A stretch of 11,279 nt of DNA, taken from Betaproteobacteria bacterium. GTDB lineage: Bacteria > Pseudomonadota > Gammaproteobacteria > Burkholderiales > Burkholderiaceae_C. Below the pieces are notes generated by a model, which was not told the origin of the DNA, ran no database searches, and saw nothing but the letters and a program-made list of their open reading frames with translations. Below are positions 6,619-11,279 of this stretch, piece after piece (positions within the stretch are counted from its first letter, which is position 1; each line of letters starts with the position of its first letter). The position numbers were made by a program, and so were the translations under genes. The stretch is taken from assembly GCA_009923895.1 (NCBI GenBank), contig RFSP01000038.1, forward strand, positions 1 to 11,279. Reading direction: 5' to 3'.

Positions 6619-6649
6619 AAAGCCTCCTGGGACCCAGGAGGCTTTTTTT
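6619..6649 (+). terminator. Rho-independent terminator after hppA, overlapping the RND permease stop
   Basis: AGCCTCCTGG (6621-6630) pairs perfectly with CCAGGAGGCT (6634-6643) around a 3-base loop. The stem can extend by two A-T pairs, and seven T follow (6643-6649). It lies 18 bases past the hppA stop and is a textbook plus-strand terminator. The minus-strand permease gene stops at TAA 6648-6650, inside the T tract, so the hairpin also sits immediately after the convergent gene. On the minus strand the hairpin is followed only by TTTC, so termination in that direction should be weaker. Confidence 0.92.
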
Positions 6650-9600
6650 ATGCGGCAGCCGAATCGACCCGCTCAGGCGTGGTGATGGGGCCAGACCCGC
6701 TGAAGCGATCGAGCGCGAGGTAGATCACTGGCGTGATGTACAAGGTGATGGCTTGGGAGAACACCAACCCACCCACCACGGCCAAACCCAAAGGCTGTCG
6801 CAGCTCCGCCCCGGCTCCAATGCCCAAAGCGATGGGCAAGGCACCCATCAAAGCCGCCAAGGTGGTCATCATGATGGGGCGGAACCGCAAGATGCAGGCT
6901 TCGCGAATGGCCTGCGAAGGCGTCATGCCGTGGTGTCGCTGTGCGTCCAAGGCGAAGTCGATCATCATGATCGCATTCTTCTTGACAATGCCGATGAGCA
7001 ACAAGATGCCGATGGTGGCGATCAACGTGAGATCTTGTCCAAAGAGCATCAATGTGGCGAGCGCACCCACAGCCGCTGAAGGCAACCCGGCCAAGATGGT
7101 GATTGGGTGGATGTAACTCTCGTACAAGACACCCAGCAGCACATAAATCACCAAGAGGGCAGCCACGATCAGAACGGCTTGGTTGCCTTGAGACTTCTTG
7201 AAGACAGCCGCGTCGCCGCCGTAACTGGTGATGACCGACGACGGCAATTGAATGGCGTCGCGGGCCTCGTCGATCTTGGCCGTGGCATCCCCGAGGGCGG
7301 TCCCAGGAGCCAGGTTGAATGAAATCGTGACGGCCTGCAATTGGCCCACGTGATTGATGGAAGTGGGTCCAACAGCGCGCTCGACGGACGTAAAGCTTGA
7401 CAGCGGCACCAGTGCCCCTGTGTTGGAGCGCACATAGAGGTTGTTGAAGGCAGACTCGTCTCGTTTGGCATCTGGTGACACTTCCATGATGACTTGATAA
7501 CTGTCGGTAGGCAAATAGATGGTGGACACCTGCCGTTCACCAAAAGCGCTGTACAGCGTTGATCGAATGGCTTCAATCGACACACCCAGGGTGTTGGCCC
7601 GATCGCGGTCGATCTTGAGTTGGGCTTGCAGGCCTCTGAGCTGTGCATCGCTGGTGACATCGCGGAACAAGGGGTCGCCTCGCAGGCGCTCCTGCAGACG
7701 CATGGCCCAGGTATTGAGTTCATCAGCCTTCACACTTTGAAGGATGTATTGGTATTGCGCCTTGCTTTGTCGACCCCCGAGCTGCAAGTTTTGAATGGGT
7801 CGCATGAAGACGTTGATGCCAGCCACTTGACGCAAACTGCGACGAAGGCCTTCGACCACCTGCTTCATGGGCAGACGCTCCGCACGGGGTTTGAGCGTGA
7901 TGAACATGCGGCCGGAGTTTTGCGCCCCGCTGCCGCCGTTGAATGAGCTGACCGCCGCCACATTGGGATCGGCGCGCATGATGGCGGCCACCCGTTCTTG
8001 AAGTCGCACCATCTCCGGGAACGAGGTGTCCTCAGAGGCCTCGGTACTGACTTGAATCTGTCCGATATCTTCTTCTGGGAAAAAACCTTTGGGAATGGTC
8101 ATGAAAAGCCATGCCGTGGCTGCGAAGGTGGCTGCGGCGACGACCCACACCAACTTGCGATGCCGCATGGCCCAATCGAGCGAGCGGGTGTACCCAGACA
8201 ACAGAAGATCGAAACCTCGCTCAAACGACCGAACCAGCGCGCCTGGGGGCTTTTTGTGGGCCTCGTCCGTCAGAAACTTGCTCGCCAGCATCGGCACCAA
8301 GGTCAGCGAAACAAAGGCTGACACCACGATGGACAAACCCACCACCACGGCGAATTCGTGGAAGAGCAAACCAATCACACCGGGCATGAAAAAGATGGGG
8401 ATGAACACAGCCACCAGCGAGGTGGAAATGGAGATGATGGTGAAGCCCACCTCACGAGAACCACGAAGCGCCGCTTCAAAGGGAGGAACGCCCTCTTCCA
8501 CATGCCGAATGATGTTCTCAAGCATGACGATCGCGTCATCCACCACCAGCCCCACGGCCAGCGTCAGGCCCAACAATGAAATATTGTCGAGGCTGTAGTT
8601 GAGCCCCCATAACAATGCCACCGCCCCCACCAGAGACACCGGCAGCGACAACGTGGGGATGACGGTAGCGACAAACCGGCGCAAGAACAAAAATATGACC
8701 AGCACCACGAGCGCGATGGTGCCCATCAAAGTGAGGGTGACATCGTGAAGGGCCTCGCGCACCGACAATGACCGGTCATTGACAGGCGTGAGCGACACCG
8801 ACTGCGGCAATTGCGAGGCCAGTTCGGGCAACTTGGCCCGCACGGCATCCACCACCTTCACGGTGTTGGCCCCGGGTTGCCGTTGGATGGCCAAGGTGAT
8901 GGACGGCTCGCCGTTTAAGTTGGCATAGGTCTTGACCGTTTCCAGGCTGTTCTCCACACTGGCCACGTCCCGCAAGCGGACGGGCGAGCCCCCCTTGCTG
9001 CTGATGATGAGATTGCCGAATTCCGCTGCATTCCTCAACTGCCGATTGGCTTGCAGCGTCAACATTTGCTTGGGCCCATCGAGGGTGCCCACGGGCGTAT
9101 TGACATTGGCCGATCGCAGCGCCGATGAAACATCTTCCAAGCTCAAATTTCGGGCCATCAAAGCCTCGGGCTTGACGCGGACCCGAACAGCGAATCGCTT
9201 GGTGCCGTAGACATTGACCTGCGCCACTCCGTCGATGGTGGACAAAGTGGGCGAGATGAGATGCTCCGCAAAGTCTTGCAAGTCGGACATCGACATCGAC
9301 GGAGAGGTCATCGCCAAGAGAAGGATGGGGGCGTCGGCAGGGTTGACCTTGCGGTACGAAGGCGGAACCGTCATGTCCTGCGGCAAGGTTCTTTGGGCGC
9401 GGAGCAAGGCCGCCTGGACATCCAGTGATGCGCCGTCGATGTTGCGACCTTGGTCAAACTCCAAGGTCAGCGAAGTACTTCCCAACACGCTGGTCGAGCT
9501 GATCACGCTCAAACCCGGAATGGTTTGGAACTGCTTCTCCAGAGGCAGCGCCACCGAGGTGGCCATGGTCTCTGGGTTGGCCCCTGGCAACACGGCAAAC

Positions 9601-9740
9601 ACGTTGATCACCGGCGTGTCGTAGCTGGGCAACGCCGCCACGGGGATGCTGCGATAACCGATCACCCCGCCCAGCACGATGGCCAGATTGAGCAACACCG
9701 TCATCACCGGACGGCGAATGAAGAGTTCTGACAGGTTCAT
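6648..9740 (-). CDS. RND efflux permease, HAE-1 type, MdtB/MdtC-like
   Basis: This 1030-residue inner-membrane proton antiporter has full RND architecture: an N-terminal helix (SELFIRRPVMTVLLNLAIVLGG), a first large periplasmic loop (about 35-330), a block of helices to about 500, a helix near 525-545, a second periplasmic loop (about 550-850) and the final helices. The proton relay is intact, with Asp401-Asp402 in GLVVDDAIVMLENI and Lys920/Lys921 in GIVKKNAIMMIDFAL. Segments such as KVNPADAPILLLAM and the N-terminal stretch look closer to MdtB/MdtC than to AcrB, by recall rather than alignment. The ATG overlaps the adaptor stop (ATGA), so the two are translationally coupled. Only one permease gene is present, unlike mdtBC, so a homotrimer is expected. 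No outer-membrane channel gene follows, as hppA is convergent. Substrates such as drugs, detergents or bile-like compounds cannot be inferred from sequence. Confidence 0.95.
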   Translation of the reverse strand: MNLSELFIRRPVMTVLLNLAIVLGGVIGYRSIPVAALPSYDTPVINVFAVLPGANPETMATSVALPLEKQFQTIPGLSVISSTSVLGSTSLTLEFDQGRNIDGASLDVQAALLRAQRTLPQDMTVPPSYRKVNPADAPILLLAMTSPSMSMSDLQDFAEHLISPTLSTIDGVAQVNVYGTKRFAVRVRVKPEALMARNLSLEDVSSALRSANVNTPVGTLDGPKQMLTLQANRQLRNAAEFGNLIISSKGGSPVRLRDVASVENSLETVKTYANLNGEPSITLAIQRQPGANTVKVVDAVRAKLPELASQLPQSVSLTPVNDRSLSVREALHDVTLTLMGTIALVVLVIFLFLRRFVATVIPTLSLPVSLVGAVALLWGLNYSLDNISLLGLTLAVGLVVDDAIVMLENIIRHVEEGVPPFEAALRGSREVGFTIISISTSLVAVFIPIFFMPGVIGLLFHEFAVVVGLSIVVSAFVSLTLVPMLASKFLTDEAHKKPPGALVRSFERGFDLLLSGYTRSLDWAMRHRKLVWVVAAATFAATAWLFMTIPKGFFPEEDIGQIQVSTEASEDTSFPEMVRLQERVAAIMRADPNVAAVSSFNGGSGAQNSGRMFITLKPRAERLPMKQVVEGLRRSLRQVAGINVFMRPIQNLQLGGRQSKAQYQYILQSVKADELNTWAMRLQERLRGDPLFRDVTSDAQLRGLQAQLKIDRDRANTLGVSIEAIRSTLYSAFGERQVSTIYLPTDSYQVIMEVSPDAKRDESAFNNLYVRSNTGALVPLSSFTSVERAVGPTSINHVGQLQAVTISFNLAPGTALGDATAKIDEARDAIQLPSSVITSYGGDAAVFKKSQGNQAVLIVAALLVIYVLLGVLYESYIHPITILAGLPSAAVGALATLMLFGQDLTLIATIGILLLIGIVKKNAIMMIDFALDAQRHHGMTPSQAIREACILRFRPIMMTTLAALMGALPIALGIGAGAELRQPLGLAVVGGLVFSQAITLYITPVIYLALDRFSGSGPITTPERVDSAAA

Positions 9741-11047
9741 GGCGCGGAAGCCTTGCCAGAGGCGGCTGCAGGCATGGAAGCCGCCATGGCCCCCGATGCC
9801 GCGGCGGAGGCGCCAGCCGCTGACGGGGGACCACCTGGGCGACGCCCCGTGTCTGCCGGCCGGTCCACCACCCTGGAGCCGGGACGGACGTTTTGGCGAC
9901 CATCCAAGATGATTTTTTCTCCGGGCTGAACGCCTTGCACTGCGGCCTCACCTGCCTGCACCGACAACACCTGCACGGGCCGCAAGGCGGCCTTGCCGTC
10001 TTCCACCGCGTACACAATGGGCCCTCGGGCACTTTGGATGATGGCGGGCTGCGGGACCACCACCGCGTCCTTGAGCGTGCGAAGCGTCAGCGATGCATTG
10101 AGGAAAGCGCCCGGCCACAACTTGGCCTCACGGTTGGGAAATCTGGCCTTGACTTTGACCGTGCCGGACGCTGGATCGACCAGGTTGTCGACAAAGACCA
10201 AGCGGCCCGTCACCGTGGCCGCGTTTTCAGGCAAGGTGGCCTTGACGGCGGCGCCCCCGCCCTTCATCGCAGTGAGCACATCCTGGAGGTAGCGCTGGGG
10301 CACGTTGAATGCAACGTCCATGGGATCGAGCTGGGTCACGGTGACCAAGGGGGTGACATTGGCTTGGACGGCGGTGCCCGGAAAAATATTGATCGAACCG
10401 ACTCGACCGGCAGAAGGCGCGACAACCCGCGCGTAGGTCAATGGCACTTTGGCAGCCTCTACCGCCGCCTTGTCAGCAGCCACCGCCGCCAGTTGAGACT
10501 CCACGAGGGTCTGGCTGGTATCGACTGCGCCTTGAGACACAAAGTTTTGTGCCAACAACTCCTTGGACCGCGCGAGCTGACGTCGCGCATCGGCCAGTGC
10601 CGCTTCGTCCTTGGCCATTTGTGCCTGCAGTCTTGCCACATTGGCCTCGTCGCTTCTAGAGTCCAGGGTGAACAGAAGATCTCCGGCTTTGACAAATTGA
10701 CCCTCACGCACGTGCACCTTGGTGACCACACTGGTCACTTGAGCGCGAACGTCCACGCTGGCCACGGGTGTCACGGTGGCGGTGGCCTCCAACATCACGG
10801 GCATGTCGCGCTTCTTGGAGGGCACGACGGTCACGCTGACCGGAGGCGCAGAGGCGGCAGCCTGACCGGGGGTGGCAGCCGCAGCGCCCGAGCCTGCGCT
10901 CGCGGGTGCGGAGGCGGCCGTGGCCGCAGAGGCTGACCCGGAGGCCTCTTTGGGTGCGTTGCTGTTGGGAGAACACCCCACCAGGCCCCCTGCGAATGCA
11001 ACACAAATCCACACCAGCGGCCACACACCAAGTTTGAAAATCGTCAT
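9737..11047 (-). CDS. RND efflux periplasmic adaptor (membrane fusion lipoprotein)
   Basis: This is an AcrA/MdtA-type adaptor of 436 residues that joins the RND permease to an outer-membrane channel. With the start at ATG 11047 the N-terminus is a lipoprotein signal, with the lipobox L22-V-G-C25, so Cys25 should be acylated and anchored to the inner membrane. Next come an Ala/Ser/Gly-rich linker (about 31-69), a lipoyl half-motif (about 95-130, VHVREGQFVKAGDLLFTLD), a coiled-coil hairpin (about 133-197, with ARLQAQMAKDEAALADARRQLARSKELL), a second lipoyl half (ARVVAPSAGRVGSINIFPG), the beta-barrel, and an Ala-rich C-terminal tail. A GTG at 11075-11077 could add ten residues and has a weak GAGAG upstream; neither start has a good ribosome site. 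I prefer 11047 because it gives a compact signal peptide. The stop overlaps the permease start by four bases. Confidence 0.93.
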   Translation of the reverse strand: MTIFKLGVWPLVWICVAFAGGLVGCSPNSNAPKEASGSASAATAASAPASAGSGAAAATPGQAAASAPPVSVTVVPSKKRDMPVMLEATATVTPVASVDVRAQVTSVVTKVHVREGQFVKAGDLLFTLDSRSDEANVARLQAQMAKDEAALADARRQLARSKELLAQNFVSQGAVDTSQTLVESQLAAVAADKAAVEAAKVPLTYARVVAPSAGRVGSINIFPGTAVQANVTPLVTVTQLDPMDVAFNVPQRYLQDVLTAMKGGGAAVKATLPENAATVTGRLVFVDNLVDPASGTVKVKARFPNREAKLWPGAFLNASLTLRTLKDAVVVPQPAIIQSARGPIVYAVEDGKAALRPVQVLSVQAGEAAVQGVQPGEKIILDGRQNVRPGSRVVDRPADTGRRPGGPPSAAGASAAASGAMAASMPAAASGKASAP

Positions 11048-11077
11048 GCCCGAGCCCGTAAAAGGTCTTGAAATCAC

Positions 11078-11279
11078 CGGGAACTCTCGTGATCAAAGCA
11101 CGAAACGTCTCTGAGGTGACAAGAAAGGAGTGGCCATTGACCACGTCCCGGAGCATATCAAACGAGGGGCTTTGGCGCCTCGGCAGTTGTCCTTAGGCTT
11201 CAGCAGGGAGCACTCAGATCGGGCGGCGATCAACGCACGGTATAACCCCGGCCGTCCAAACAGGCCGCGACGGCCCTTT
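11078..11279. other. Right-edge non-coding region, upstream of the efflux operon
   Basis: No gene can be defended in these 202 bases. The stretch presumably holds the promoter of the adaptor-permease operon, but no sigma-70 -35/-10 pair with correct spacing is visible on the minus strand. A 7-base inverted repeat, GGCCGTC (11250-11256) and GACGGCC (11269-11275), sits at the edge. CGAGG/CCTCG and GATCG/CGATC short stems occur on the minus strand near 11164-11183 and 11217-11231. The region could contain a structured RNA or an operator, and it continues past the window. Confidence 0.4.

Noticed and set aside
9893..10936. Plus-strand open frame (347 codons) opposite the efflux adaptor gene
   Set aside because: It is antisense to a gene with a lipobox, lipoyl and coiled-coil motifs; the product is His/Gly/Arg-rich and unlike any family I know.
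11130..11279. GTG-initiated plus-strand frame open to the right edge (50 codons)
   Set aside because: The purine-rich AAAGG ends one base before the GTG, too close to act as a ribosome site. The product matches nothing I recognise, and 50 open codons are not unusual at this base composition.
1..11279. Insertion sequences, CRISPR arrays, tRNA/rRNA genes, toxin-antitoxin or defence genes
   Set aside because: No transposase motifs, terminal inverted repeats, regularly spaced direct repeats or RNA gene signatures were seen; the coding space is filled by metabolic and efflux genes.

Overview
The window is about 11.3 kb of GC-rich, densely packed chromosomal DNA. Every intact gene looks like a Betaproteobacteria/Burkholderiales gene, most like the Comamonadaceae. 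Three observations point there, all from recalled family knowledge rather than a search: a DUF3106-like gene followed by RDD and LOG-family genes, a nadE-glnB pair, and a GlnB close to the proteobacterial type. No mobile element, CRISPR array, tRNA or phage gene was seen. This reads as core metabolism plus one efflux operon.

Layout. Positions 1-1523 (+) hold the 3' end of a DUF3106-like protein, an RDD-family membrane protein joined to it by an ATGA overlap, and a LOG-family nucleotide phosphoribohydrolase. Positions 1536-4219 (-) hold a compact unit, ppa-nadE-glnB (in transcription order), with gaps of 45 and 35 bases. It ends in a clear Rho-independent terminator 2 bases past the glnB stop. 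A divergent intergenic region (4220-4426) separates ppa from hppA (4427-6601, +), which encodes a membrane proton-pumping pyrophosphatase of the potassium-independent type with an unusual Ala-rich tail. A strong terminator (6619-6649) separates hppA from a convergent efflux operon (6648 to about 11047, -). That operon encodes a lipoprotein membrane-fusion adaptor and an MdtB/MdtC-like RND permease, coupled by an ATGA overlap. The last 200 bases hold no gene I can defend.

How the parts fit. NadE makes NAD from deamido-NAD, glutamine and ATP and releases AMP and pyrophosphate. Ppa, encoded just upstream, hydrolyses pyrophosphate and would pull the reaction forward. GlnB, encoded just downstream, senses 2-oxoglutarate, ATP/ADP and nitrogen status. 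The unit therefore joins NAD synthesis, pyrophosphate removal and nitrogen/carbon sensing. The neighbouring HppA uses the same pyrophosphate to pump protons, so the two pyrophosphatases flank one regulatory region. The efflux operon has no outer-membrane channel gene in the window and presumably uses one encoded elsewhere.

I did not find convincing evidence of an undescribed system. The items most worth a second look are the pyrophosphate/NAD/PII gene grouping, the HppA tail and the hairpin in the hppA leader.
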